Assembly (NCBI RefSeq): GCF_042242105.1
Contig: NC_092013.1
Location: forward strand, 4,211,987-4,275,986
Origin: Pempheris klunzingeri
Taxonomy: Eukaryota > Chordata > Actinopteri > Acropomatiformes > Pempheridae
Direction of reading: 5' to 3'
DNA: 64,000 bases
A model generated the notes under the pieces. The model did no database searches and had not been told where the DNA came from. It saw only the letters and a program-made list of their open reading frames with translations. Numbering within the stretch: the first letter of the stretch is position 1; each line of letters opens with the position of its first letter. Of this stretch, positions 47,735-59,537 are shown piece by piece. The position numbers and the translations under genes were made by a program.

Positions 47735-49019
47735 CAGATTTCTTCTGCTTTTGCTTTTTTGTCACACTTACATGTTTCAGATCATCAAACCAATTTTAAT
47801 ATCAGACAAAGATGACCTGAGTAAACACAAAAAGCAAATGATGATTTCATTCATTAAAGGAAAAAATCTATCCAAACCAACCTGGCCCTATGTGAAACTA
47901 TGTGAACTGCAACCAAGCGTTTGCAATAACTGGCGATGAGTCTTTCACATCGCTGTGGGGGAATTTTGGCCCACTCTTCTTTGCAGAATTGTCTTAATTC
48001 AGCCACATTGGAGGTTTTTCGAGCATGAACGGCCTGTTTAAGGTCATGCCACAGCATCTCAATTGGATTTAAGTCCGGACTTGGACTAGGTCACTCCAAA
48101 ACCTTCACTTTGTTTTTTTTTGAGCTATTCAGAGGTGGACTTGCTGGTGTGCTTCGGATCATTGTCCTGCTGCATAACCCAAGTGTGCTTGTGCTTAAGG
48201 TCACGAACTGATGGCCGGACATTCTCCTTCAGGATTTTCTGGTAGAGAGCAGAATTCATGGTTCCATCAATTACGGCAAGTTGTCCAGGTCCTGAAGCAG
48301 CAAAGCAGCCCCAGACCATCACACTACCACCACCATGGTTGACTGTCGGTATGATGTTCGTTCTCCAAAATGCTGTGTTAGTTTTACGCCAGATGTAACG
48401 GGACGCACACCTCCCAAAAAGTTCCACTTTTGTCTCGTCAGTCCACAGAATATCATCATCATCAAGATGTTTTTTAGCAAGCGTGAGATGAGCCTTTGTG
48501 TTCTTTTTGGTCAGCGATGATGGCTCTCACTGTTGTTCGCTGGAGTCCCAAAGCCTTAGAAATGGCTTTGTAACCCTTTCCAGACTGATAGATGTCAATG
48601 ACTTTGTTTCTTGTCTGTTCTTGAATTGCTTTAGATCGGGGCATGATGTGTTGCATTTTGAGATCTTTCAGCCTACTTCATGTTGTCTATTTAAGTGATT
48701 TCTTGCTTCTACAGCTCTGGCAGTAATCAGGCCTGGGTGTGGCAAGTGAAATTGAACTCAGCTTTCAAAAATGTGGTTAATCACAGTTAATTCATGATTT
48801 AACAAGGAGGGGGCAATTACTTTTTCACATAGGGCCAGGTTGGTTTGGATAGCTTTTTTCCCTTAATAAATGAAATCATCATTTAAAAACTGCTTTTTGT
48901 GTTTAGTCAGGTCATCTATGTCTGATATTAAAATTGGTTTGATGATCTGAAACATGTAAGTGTGACAATAAAGCAAAAACAGAAGAAATCTGTAAGGGGG
49001 CAAATACTTTTTCACACCA
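47735..49019 (-). mobile_element. Decayed Tc1/mariner-type DNA transposon
   Basis: Long inverted terminal repeats are visible. The left end (about 47,737-47,895) contains CAGATTTCTTCTGCTTTTGC, CATGTTTCAGATCATCAAAC and CCAACCTGGCCCTATGTGAAA. The right end (about 48,826-49,019) carries their complements and ends GGCAAATACTTTTTCACACCACTG. The outermost ~30 bases of the left end no longer match. Between them the minus strand holds a broken transposase. The element sits between the zinc-finger gene and ITIH gene 2. Confidence 0.85.
47905..48644 (-). pseudogene. Tc1-like transposase pseudogene
   Basis: The frame starts MPRSKAIQEQTRNKVIDIYQ at 48,644, the N-terminal helix-turn-helix of Tc1 transposases. 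It then loses much of the middle of the DNA-binding region and resumes after a frame change with DDDDILWTDETKVELFG (first catalytic Asp), GGGSVMVWGCF, and QQDNDPKHTSK (second Asp). After nonsense codons comes PDLNPIEMLWHDLKQAV, with the third acidic residue (Glu). The internal deletion, at least two in-frame stops and a frameshift make it non-functional. DDE transposases of this type cut and paste the element via its terminal repeats. Confidence 0.85.
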
Positions 49020-49044
49020 CTGCACACTTTTGTTTTGCTGGTTT

Positions 49045-49440
49045 TGCAGAGCCTTTCGTTGGAAGAGCAGCAGCAGCTCCATGTGGGATTTGCAGGAGAT
49101 GCCATCAGCCAGAGGCGCTTAAAATGGCTGAAAGGGTTTTGAACTGTGCTCCAGTCACTCCATCTGGCCAAAGTCTGCTCCCAGGCCAACAACATGGATG
49201 AACTGCTGCTTCTCAACAGAACAAATAGTCTGTGATAACTTCCCTTTTGCCCAGCTGGCAGACTTTTTGTCATACCAGCTATTTTATTTTATAAAGGACC
49301 TCTATTTTCTATATTTTATTTGTTATTTGATATTTATCTTGGCTTAAAACCGGACCTGAGAACGTAATTTCATACCTCCCCATGTGTAAGCGTGTGTTGG
49401 TGTGACAAAGTTCCTTGAATCCTTGAATCCTTGAATATGA
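49045..49440 (+). repeat. LINE-type 3' end with (TTGAATCC)n tail
   Basis: The segment ends AACCGGACCTGAGAACGTAA, TTTCATACCTCCC, GTGTGACAAAGTTCC and TTGAATCCTTGAATCCTTGAAT. The tail resembles that at 45,060-45,176 but with an eight-base unit. Upstream sequence (GGAGATGCCATCAGCCAGAGG) may be the degraded 3' coding end. Confidence 0.5.
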
Positions 49441-49589
49441 AAACAACATGGTCAGGCTGGATTTTGTGTCACTACCATGAAAAAAGTGGTCTGTTTTGGA
49501 CAGGTGACACTGAGGCAGAGAGACTGGAGAGAAATCACTTACAGAACATGTTTAAGTCTTTAACTCCCACATTAAACAGATTTCTAGAA

Positions 49590-50830
49590 CTGCCTTTTTC
49601 CATCTACGTAATATTGCCAAAATCAGGCCCATCATATCCACTGATGATGCAGAAAAATTGGTCCAGGCATTTGTCACTTCTAGGTTGGACTATTGTAACT
49701 CGTTATTATCAGGCTGCCCCAATAAGTCGTTAAAGACTCTCCAGCTGGTCCAGAACGCTGCTGCTCCTGTTCTGACGAGAACTAAAAGAAGAGACCACAT
49801 TTCTCCTGTACTGGCTTCTCTTCATTGGCTTCCAGTAAAATCTAGAATAGAGTTTAAAATCCTTCTCCTCACCTACAAGGCTCTTAATGTTCAGGCTCCA
49901 TCATATCTTAAAGAGCTTATAGTACCGTACTACCCCACTAGAGCACTGCGCTCCCAGAATGCAGGCCTACTGGTGGTTCCTAAAGTCTCCAAAAGTAGTT
50001 CAGGAGGCAGAGCTTTCAGCTATCAGGCTCCTCTCCTGTGGAACCTCCTTCCAGTCTGGGTTCGGGGGGCAGACACCCTCTCTACATTTAAGAGTAGACT
50101 AAAAACCTTCCTTTTTGACAAAGCATATATTTAAGGGCTGGCTCAGGCCTTAGACCAGCCCCTAGTTATGCTGCTATAGGCTCAGACTGCCGGGGGACTC
50201 CTATGGTGCACTGAGCTCCTCTATTCTCTCTCCTCCTCTTCCTCTCCATCGTTATGTCTCATGTCAGCCAAATGTCTGCCTCTAACTTGCTATCTTCCCC
50301 GGAGCCTTTCTGTGCTTTCTCATCTCTCAGGTTCCTGTGGATCCTGTGGATCCTGGTCCTGGCCCTGCTGATGTGGTTCTCTGGTTCCTGTGGGTCCTGG
50401 TCCCGGTCCCGCTGATGTGGTTCTCTGGTTCCTGTGGATCCTGGTCCTGGTTCTGCTGATGTGGTTCCCTGGTTCCTATGGATCCTGGTCCTGGTCCCGC
50501 TGATGTGGTTCTCCATCAGCCAATGGATGTGCGTCTGTCCATGGCTACAGCCTGTCCGTCCTTGGGAGCTGGATCTCTCCTTCACTGTGGTGCTCCCGGA
50601 GGTTTCTCTTTTCCCACTGGGTTTTTGAGTTTTTCCTTCCCGAAGAAGGAGGGTCATAAAGGGCAGGTGATGCCTCGGACTGATCCACTGGCCTCATCGA
50701 CTGCTGGACTCTTTATTAGATTGTTTGTTCGCTTACACTTGTTTATTTCAGTGAACTTTGTAAAGCACTGTGAGATACTCTGTTGTGATATTGGGCTATA
50801 CAAATAAAATTGAATTGAATTGAATTGAAA
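49590..50830 (+). mobile_element. 3' end of a non-LTR retrotransposon (L2/CR1-like)
   Basis: The frame to 50,134 encodes the C-terminal part of a reverse transcriptase protein: SRLDYCNSLLSGCPNKSL, QLVQNAAAPVLTRTKRRDHI, SLHWLPVKSRIEFKILLLTYKAL, APLLWNLLPVWVR and TFKSRLKTFLFDKAY. This is the region downstream of the catalytic palm found in teleost LINE copies of the L2/CR1/Rex1 group. It is 5'-truncated, as usual for LINE insertions. The 3' UTR follows, with a 44-bp minisatellite, and the copy ends in ATAAAATTGAATTGAATTGA, a short pentamer tail. Assignment to a precise clade is uncertain. Confidence 0.75.
50330..50513 (+). repeat. 44-bp minisatellite in the LINE 3' UTR
   Basis: About four units of a 44-base sequence starting GGTTCCTGTGGATCCTGGTC and ending TGATGTGGTTCTCT, with a few substitutions between units. 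The proline/glycine/arginine-rich minus-strand frame across it is an artefact of the repeat. Confidence 0.9.
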
Positions 50831-51556
50831 AGTCTAACAAATTCAGCACATAATGAATGAATGCAGTGCCCAGCACTGGTCTTTTACCGCTTTAAGCATC
50901 TGCCAAAATTCAGTGCCAAATAATGAAGATGAGTCACCAAACGGAGAGCAGAGTACAGTTTGTCAAAGTAGGAACATGATATTGTTTGTTCACAAAGTCC
51001 AGAGTAGCAAAGCACTAAACACGCCTGGTAAAAGTTGTCTGTTAAAGTGAACTTTACATTTATTGAGACTTTGATTCCAGTATCATATCACGATAGTCTG
51101 ATTCATCTACATGATTATATACAGATGAAAAATACATGAACACACAGACACCCTGTATTTACATTGTTTTAATACAAATAATGTATATCTAGTATATCTA
51201 GTTGCAATATGAACTGACTGATAATTCCTGTTTGTGTTATTATCTCCTACACTAAATAACAATTTTGGTATCACTAATTGGTGATTTTGTGATATTTTCC
51301 AGTGGACTTGATGCTTGTTTCTCTGGTCTGGTCTTCTATCTGGCCTGAGCACAGATATTTTCTTTGAACTGCATGAGCACCAGTGTTTACTCCTCAGGGC
51401 CTCTTGCACATTAAGCTCAGGCATGTTGGTCAATACTCCAGGACAACACACACCCACACACACACCCACACACACACAGTTTTAGTCCCTCCCCCTGAAC
51501 AGAGAGGGCTCTTTCCCCAGCAGTGAAGTCAGATGCTGTTCAGTGGAAGTTCAGTC
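50831..51556. other. Noncoding 5' flank of ITIH gene 2
   Basis: No gene and no clear TATA box. An (AC)n/CCCACAC tract at about 51,449-51,477 lies 80 bases upstream of the start codon. The last 80 bases (CCCTCCCCCTGAACAGAGAG onward) are the likely proximal promoter and 5' UTR. Confidence 0.5.
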
Positions 51557-54500
51557 ATGTCTGGACTGCTGGGTGTTCGACTGCTGCTGCTGTGGGGCAG
51601 CGCCTGCCTCTGGCTGCCCGGCCTGGCCCGGGGGGCTCTGGTCATCTCCGGGGCCCATGAAGCTCAGCAGGTGAGTTCACACGCTGACATGTTTGTCCTC
51701 TGATCATAATTTGACATCCCAAAGTTGAAGTTTAATATTTCCAGTATTCATCTTGTGTGGTTGTTCCTGATTTCACCACCAGTATGTTTTATTATGAACA
51801 ATCTCTTTAACACAAACTGTGCTCCTTCAGTGCTAGTTTGCAGCCTAAATCAATCAATATATACTTTATTAATCCCCAAGGGGAAATTCCATAATCCTAC
51901 TCAGTTTTACTATATGATTAACTTCTCTTCTTTGTATGTATATGTGTGTTTCCCATAAGTTTTTCTTACAAACTAGTTCATGTTATTGCAGTAGTTTTTC
52001 CCCGAATATCTTGGCAGCATGTTGGTTCACCCTGCTGTGTTTGTATTGCAGGAGACAAGAGGAGCAGCCAGGTCACTGCAGGTAATAATTCATATTATTA
52101 AAAAGCATAAGGAAACAGTGGCAGTCTTACATTTTGATTTCCCAAATCTACAAATCAATTATGTTCCTTTTGATTGTTTTTCCGTTACAGAAAAGAAGTA
52201 CAAATGATGCCAAGGTAGGAAAATAATCTGCACCTCTATTGATGAGACATCTTCAATTCAATACAACATTGTTTACTCTGTAAGCAACAGCACATCAACA
52301 GGTGCACACACACAATAGATAGAAGAGAAAAGAAAATGCTGTTAATCACCAAACTAAGTATTAAAGAGCCTTGAAGCCATAAAAAAGCATATAAATGGCC
52401 TTTAAAGATCTAAGAAGAAGGATGGTCAGATGGACTAAAGGACTTGGAGAGGTAGAGCATAGCGACATCCTGAAAGAAGCAATGAGAGTTCACATTAAAT
52501 CTGCTCAGGTTGGATCAAGAGGCACATTGATTTCCTTTGATTTGTTTGATCCTAGTCATGTTTGAACAGAGCTTAACAACACGGTTAAGGCTGCTTCTGT
52601 CTGTCACTGATCAGCAAATAAAAGAAAAAGAAAAACTGAATTGACTGTTAAATGTCCACACTGTCCCTGCTTAGAGCAAACAGCACCCAGGTTGACTCAC
52701 CCAGTCTGTCTCATCACAACACTCCCAAAGTGGACTCAGTGACATCATGTATTTTCAAACATTTTTTCAAACTGTTATAATTTCCTTTTTTGATTTGGCA
52801 CCAGTCAGGGCAACATGCTGTGGACTGGAACCAGCTGCAAAGCTTCAAATGACATATTAACAACAGACCTCACAGAAATTCACTGTGTGAAACTGCTCTA
52901 TGTGGACTGTTGTGATGGGAGGCTTTCCATATTCATTAGTGTTTAAATCTTTCCACCTCTTGCTGTCTCAGGTGGAGGTGTACAGCGTGACGGTGGACTG
53001 CACTGTGACGTCTCGTTTCGCCCACACCGTCATGACCTCCAAGGCTCTGAACAAAGCAAACTCCTCGCAGGAAATCTTCTTTGAGATGGAGCTGCCCAAG
53101 ACCGCCTTCATCACCAACTTCAGCATGTCGGTCACAGCTCAGCACCTTTGACAGCCAGCACAGACCTCGTCTTTCTGCACGTCTGACAAAATGTGTTTGT
53201 GCCTCGCAGGGAAATTGACGGTCAGGTGTATGCTGGGGAGGTGAAGGAGAAAGAGAAAGCTAAGAAACAGTATCAGAAGGCTGTTTCCTCTGGACAGACT
53301 GCTGGACTGGTCAAGTGAGTCGGTCAAGATGAAAAACACACATAAGCACTTCCTCATTTGATCATTTTAACATGAAAGGATTGTGTCTGTGTTTTATCGA
53401 AGGGCTTCTGGGAGAACGATGGAGAAGTTCTCAGTGTCTGTCAACATCGCAGCCAAAAGCAACGTGACTTTCATTCTGACCTACGAGGAGCTCCTCCAGA
53501 GGAAACTGGGCCAGTACGAGATCCTGACCCGGGTTAAACCCAAACAACTGGTCCAGGAGTTCAAGGTGAATCCACGACCAGGTTTAAATCCTGCCCTCAA
53601 TTTTCCAGGTGATTTCAGATGTTCTGAGTGGTTTCTCTTATAAATGATCTGTGTGTGTGTGTGTGTGTGTGTGTTTTCCTGTGCTGAGACAGATTGTGAC
53701 AAACATCTATGAGCCTCAGGGCATTTCCCATGTTGATACACATGCAACCTTCCTGTCCAATGAGCTGCTCCCCCTGGTGGAGAAAACTGTCACAGACAAA
53801 AAGGTACATGATACAACAGCCTGTGGAAGAAATCATCTCTGGTTCTTTCACTTCCTGAATCCAGTCATCTTGGTCTCCTCTTTCTTCACATTCACTATAA
53901 TTTCTGACTCAAGAGCACAACTGAACTCATCGTATTGTTTTCCTTTGGTAGGCGCACATCTCTTTCTCACCAACCATGGAGCAGCAGAGGAAGTGTCCAG
54001 GCTGTGAGGGAACACTCATCGACGGAGATTTTGTCATCAAGTATGATGTGAACCGAGCAGAGAAAATCGGGGACATTCAGGTCAGCAATTCATTTTTGTC
54101 CCGTGGGGGAAGTCCAGCACTGTTCTTTCAATCTATTTGAATCCCACTGTCCTGTCAAGAGTGAGGGAGTTTAGTGATCACAAGTCTTTTCCTGCTTTTT
54201 ATGATTCTCTTCCCTTCAGATTGTGAACGGACACTTTGTGCACTTCTTTGCTCCATTCGACCTGCCCAGAGTCCCAAAGAATGTGGTCTTTGTTATTGAC
54301 AGGAGTATATCAATGAGTGGGAGAAAGATACAACAGGTGAGAGACTGTTCAGACTGTGAGCGGCTACTAAACCGATGCACACATTTTGAACTCTGGCCTT
54401 GTAACTCTTTTTAGACACGAGAGGCAATGCTGGCCATCCTCAAAGACATCCACGTGGAGGACCACTTCGGACTCATCCAGTTTGATGACAGAATCGAGCC

Positions 54501-57500
54501 CTGGAAGAAATCACTCACCAAAGCAACCCAGGAAAACGTGGCTGAAGCTATGGCCTACGTCAGAAGGATACAGCAGCGTGGAAGTAATTAGAAACACAAG
54601 TGACACTAGCATTCATGTTAAATGTTGTCTTTACCTTTTAAATGACAGAAATACTCTCCAATATGGTTCATTTTACAATTTCTTGTGCTTTCCCTCTAGG
54701 CACCAATATCAATGATGCAGTGCTGAGAGCCGTGAACATGCTGGTCAAAGACAGACAGAATAAGATCCTCCCAGAGAGGAGCATTGATATGATCATCTTA
54801 CTGACTGATGGGATGCCAAGTGCTGGTGAGCATGAGTGTGAACATACTGCAGGATATAGCAGACATTTGTTCAACGCTCCTCTTATTACATTTCTGCATG
54901 TTGCATCTGTGCGTTTGAAGGACAGACATATCTCCCGGCCATCCAGAACAATGTGCGTGCTGCTATCGGAGGAAACATGTCTCTGTTCTGTCTGGGATTC
55001 GGGAACGATGTGGATTACTCCTTCCTGGATGTGATGAGCAAACAAAACAAAGGACTGGCCCGCAGAATTTTTGAGGGTTCGGATGCAGCACTTCAACTCC
55101 AGGTGGAGGATCTCGGCTCTGAGTACATCTGTGATCCCTTAGCTTGACTTTTGTAGATGGAAATGATATGAGCTATGTGACATATATGTAATTACTCTTT
55201 TTGATGAAACTACAAATAGATGTAATGCATTGTGTGTATGAATTAATTCCAGGGTTTCTACGAAGAGGTGTCCAGCCCTCTGCTCTTGGAGGTGGACCTT
55301 CACTATCCCGACAACGCAGTGGAGTTCCTGACCACCAACCACTTCAACCAGTTGTTTAATGGCTCAGAGATCGTGGTGGCCGGCCGGCTGACCGACAACG
55401 ACCTGGACAACTTCCTAGTGGAAGTGTTCGGTCAGGGGGTGAGGAGAAGGGAATGGCAGAAATGTGGAGGCCGTGCTGAGGCGGATAGAAGACGTGTTTA
55501 TTACTCTGCTTTTTAGACACTGTTCCTTCTCTTTTTTACTCCCATGTAGTCTGAGGAGGACTTCAAGGTGCAGGGCCAGGCCAGTGCTACAGACTGGGAC
55601 GTGATGTACCCAGATGAGAAGTACATCTTTGGAGATTTCACAGAGCGTCTGTGGGCCTACCTCACCATCCAGCAGCTACTGGAGAAGGGGTCAGTTCAAG
55701 TAATGTCACTCAAGTTAACCTGAAGTGCTTCAGCCTGAAAACGTTTCTCACCAACTCCCCGTTTTTAGTTGATCATATTTTTTGGCTTTTGTCTGAGATA
55801 AAGTTTGTAATAATAATTTATAGATTCCCTGGTGGTTTTCTTAAAGCCAGTGTCATATATGGCAACTTCAGTATATTTTCCTTCTTGCAGCAAGAGTGGA
55901 ACCTCAGACGAGAAAGCCAACGCTACAGCCAAGGCCCTCGACATGTCCCTCCGATACAGCTTCGTCACCCCTCTCACCTCCATGGTGGTCACCAAGCCTG
56001 AAACTGAGGACGGTACAGAAGCCCCTCTCATTGCTGACAAGCTGACTGAGGGTAAGGAAGAGGGTTTAGAAGGTGATACTGGGCAGGCTTTCCTGAACAT
56101 GGCTGCTGTCAAGCGGGCAAATCAAACCCTTGCCGCAATACGTTCACAAGCAGCACTGAATCCCTGTTTTCAGCATTTGTTTTTCTATTCATGTAAGAAC
56201 ACCAGCTGAGGCTTGTGCTCCTGTCTGAAGTAGTTTTTTTTTGTTTTTTTTGACAGAGCAAAGACAACAAGCAGAAAGAGGTAAGATAGTATTGTTTTTT
56301 GTTTTTTTTTTAAATCACATAGCACAAACATGACTCCTGTGATTGAGTCAATTCACTGTATTGCTTTTTACTTGAATTGCATTGTTTGTGTTCCTAGGAC
56401 ATCGACATCACGCCCCTCCAGTGCACACTTATTCTTACCAGTCACGTCCCACATATTTAGGTAAGTATACATATTTTTATACTTCTGGGATGGGATGCAA
56501 CAGGGACCATATACTTTCACCAAATTAAAGTCTTGGCTGAATTAGCAGCCTTGAATGATGCTGAATCTGCCTGTAGGGTCTCACATGTTTTTTGTATAGA
56601 TAGTGGTGTCTGATTTATGCACAAGCACAGCGACTCCTCTGGCATGTGAGGAAAAAGCAGATATAATCACCTGACCGGGCCATCTCTTCCTTAAACTAGC
56701 AGTTTCACAGGAAAGCAAGTGTTTTTCTTGAATGAACACTGGTTTGGGGTGAAACTCTTTGAGTCTGGGTCATACTTGCTTTATATACATTTTCTAAGGC
56801 CTCTACCAGTCAAAAAAAACATTAGACTAATTTTGGAAATCCAACAAATTACAGAAAAAACCCTCTAAATTATAGAAGACAAAAGAAAACAAATTCAGTC
56901 CTTCACTGGACTCCTTCACAGTTCCTGTAGTGTAGAATCATCATATCACTTACAGCAGCCACCAGAGAAGAATATGTAGATGAATACTTGTTGGACAGAG
57001 ATAGGACTACTCCTGTGAGGCTGCAGTAAATGAACATACAGGCTGAGGTTACATCTCTCTTATGATCAAATATCCTCTTCGCAGGATACTTTGATATCAC
57101 GATGCATTCAATGAACTCCTTGTCCTTCTGCTGATGAATTCTCTGGATGAAGTCCTCCACCTCTGCAGGCCTGTCGAGTGCTGCCACCAGCATGCTGAGC
57201 CAACACCGCATGAAAAATAAAATCCCATCCTTGTGTTCATTACTGTCACTGTGCTCTGATGTCACCTGCAGTGGACGGAGATCCTCATTTCATGATCGAG
57301 CTGCCAGACAGAGACGACGCTCTGTGCTTCAACATCAACAACAAACCGGGAACCATTTTCAGCCTGGTCAGAGACCCAGAACCAGGTCAGTCCCAAGTCC
57401 TGATTATCATCCTGACAAGTGGAGGATGAAGCCCCTGGTCCTCCAAGCCCCCTTTAACCCCCTTTTTAGACCTTTTTCAGCTTTTGGACACTCCTCATTG

Positions 57501-58921
57501 TATGTACCACTAAATCAAACCCTGCAGTTAAACAGCAAGTGACTGCGACTGAATCCCATTTTGTTTCCTCCCTCAGGTATTTTGGTCAATGGCCAGATCA
57601 TCGGAGACAAGAAGATTCCCCCTGACGGTAAAATCAGCACCTACTTCTGGCGTTTTGGCATCATCCACCAGACTCTGGGGGTGAGGCTGGAGGTGAGCAC
57701 TCGGGACATCTCGGTGTTCCAGGACGGCAAACGTGTCAAGCTGCAGTGGTCTGACACAGCTTCTCTCAAAGGACCCAAGTACGTGGCTGCAGCATCACAT
57801 AGTTATCTCCTTCAGTGAAAGAGAACTATATGAAATATAAAATCCACCTCGGAGTGAATGATTATCACCTTCCTCCGCTCCCCTTCTTTCTCCTCCAGTG
57901 TGGATCTTCTCGTGACCAAGGATCGCAGCCTGACTGTAACTCTAAAAGATTCGGTCAAGTTTGTCGTCCTGCTGCACAAAGTGTGGGCGAAGCACCCGTA
58001 TCACCGGGACTACTTGGGTTTCTACACCCTGGACAGCCACCTCCTGTCCCCTTCTGTTCACGGCCTGCTAGGTACAACATGACACGCAAGTCAGAGAGTG
58101 GAGCCATGGTTTAAGGCAGCGATTCCCAACCAGGGGAACTTTTACCCCAGAGTGTACTTCATGGACAGATGGGTGAAATAGTTTCTAACAGTAATGGATA
58201 AATGGTTGACTTAGCATCAGACATAATAATCATATCATGGTAGAATTTAACTTCATCCTGTTCTCTCTTAGAAATAAAAGAATAACATGAATATAAAATG
58301 AAAGACATAAAAGTGGCTGATCGATAGATATCTAAAGAGCCTGATATTTCCCTCTGGAGTCGGTAGAGATGAAACCAGAACTGTAAATGTACATATATAT
58401 ATGTATGAATACTGTATATATTTATTTCTATCCATATTTAGATGGAGTCACTTTAACAGATTTAGCAAAGGGTTAAAGGCCTGAATTATTTTACTGCAGT
58501 TGTCACCGTGGAGAGATACGGTAGATAATGATTATACTTTAAAATGATTTGTACTTTAAACGGTGGGTCGTCCTCCAGGTCAGTTCTACCGCGGGGTTGA
58601 ATATGAGGTGACAGACCTGCGTCCAGGTGAAGTCCCAGAGAAACCAGACGCCACCATGTACGTGAAAGGACAGGAGCTCAATGTGACCAGGTACACTACA
58701 CGCCTCAGTCATGTGTCCTAAATGAATGAAAGGATCTTTGTGTTTGAGTTGGTCTACACCACATTTCTGTCTCTGTCCACAGAGGCTGGCAGAGAGACTT
58801 CAGGAGGGATGTGAAGAACGGAGACAATGTTCCCTGCTGGTTCATTCACAATAACGGAACAGGACTCATCGATGGAGAGCAAACAGACTACATTGTCTCT
58901 GGCCTCTTTAAAACTGTTTAA
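51557..58921 (+). CDS. itih3: Inter-alpha-trypsin inhibitor heavy chain, ITIH3-like (gene 2), 22 exons
   Basis: Tandem paralog of the gene at 34,279, with the same exon count and phases, also 912 aa and uninterrupted: 51557-51670, 52052-52081, 52191-52214, 52972-53126, 53210-53314, 53403-53565, 53693-53803, 53952-54080, 54220-54336, 54415-54583, 54700-54825, 54921-55102, 55253-55438, 55550-55689, 55891-56051, 56257-56280, 56398-56460, 57272-57385, 57577-57778, 57899-58071, 58579-58690, 58783-58921. It has a signal peptide ([20 protein letters not shown]), a VIT domain, a vWA domain with MIDAS motif DRSISM at D304 (Gly replaced by Ile, metal-binding D-x-S-x-S kept), and DPHF at D670, where heavy chains are processed and esterified to chondroitin sulfate. 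The C-terminal domain ends [11 protein letters not shown]. The pre-DPHF linker (exons 16-17) is histidine/tyrosine-rich and differs wholly from gene 1. All introns are GT-AG. Expected role: secreted hyaluronan-associated heavy chain. Confidence 0.93.
51845..51902 (-). repeat. Retroposon tail fragment, reversed
   Basis: AATCAATCAATATATACTTTATTAATCCCCAAGGGGAAATTCC in intron 1 of ITIH gene 2 is the reverse reading of a GGAATTTCCCC...TTAATAAAGTAT-type retroposon 3' end, like those near 30,130 and 33,100. Confidence 0.55.
53650..53674. repeat. (GT)n microsatellite in intron 6 of ITIH gene 2
   Basis: About 12 GT units, located 20 bases upstream of the exon 7 acceptor. Confidence 0.85.
56461..57271. 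other. Intron 17 of ITIH gene 2, noncoding
   Basis: The longest intron in the 3' half of the gene (811 bases). It holds a 120-codon stop-free run on the minus strand (57,265 down to 56,903) that I cannot match to any family and treat as chance. The corresponding intron of gene 1 (354 bases) has nothing similar. Confidence 0.5.
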
Positions 58922-59537
58922 AAACAGGTTACACATCAATCTCCTTCACAGAAATCAGTAAAATCCAATTTATACAATAAACATTCAAATCTGAAAGCCT
59001 GTAAATACACCTTGAATGTTCCAACATTATGTTTGAAGGCAAACAGGCTTCATTTGCAGCAACAAATGGACAATTTCACAGTTTCTATCAGTGTCATTGA
59101 TTGAATTATAAGAATGGGAGGAAACACTGATAAAAAATGAGAGGACCAAACACTTTCCAAGCAGTGCAACTCTGGTGAACAGGTCTGTTGAGGTTCATGT
59201 GAAGTCAGTGGTAGGACTCCTAAACCACATGATACAGAATAAATGTTTCAGAGTGGTGACAAATTAATTAAACAATTCTTCTGGGTCAAACAGTCCAAAA
59301 GGACAAATCGTCTATGTATCAAATATCAATAATTAACGGTAACTAATGTTTGTTTAATTTACACTTTGTCTCCATTCGTGTCTTAGCATGAAATAGGGTG
59401 TAATTACAAATAATTACACTCGTAAAAGGTCAAATCCCATCATGTATACAAAGCAAAAGGTAGATTCACAGGTGACACTGAGGGAAAAGATTTAACGGCA
59501 TGACAAATATTAAAAGAAACGAGAGTCCACACAGGAG
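57355..59537 (+). repeat. Left arm of a 2.18-kb perfect inverted duplication
   Basis: The plus-strand sequence from within exon 18 of ITIH gene 2 through its 3' flank reappears as its reverse complement at 61,818-64,000 (position x pairs with 121,355 minus x). Exons, introns and AT microsatellite-like tracts all match wherever compared, with no indel between 57,561 and 58,939. The arm ends at CACACAGGAG; beyond it the two sequences diverge abruptly. The window edge cuts the right arm, so the true length is unknown. Confidence 0.9.

Noticed and set aside
48863..49273. 136-codon minus-strand open frame
   Set aside because: It overlaps the Tc1 terminal repeat and a LINE tail in antisense and has no domain of its own.
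56903..57265. 120-codon antisense open frame in intron 17 of ITIH gene 2
   Set aside because: Begins at GTG, matches no family I know, and is absent from the paralogous intron; probably chance.
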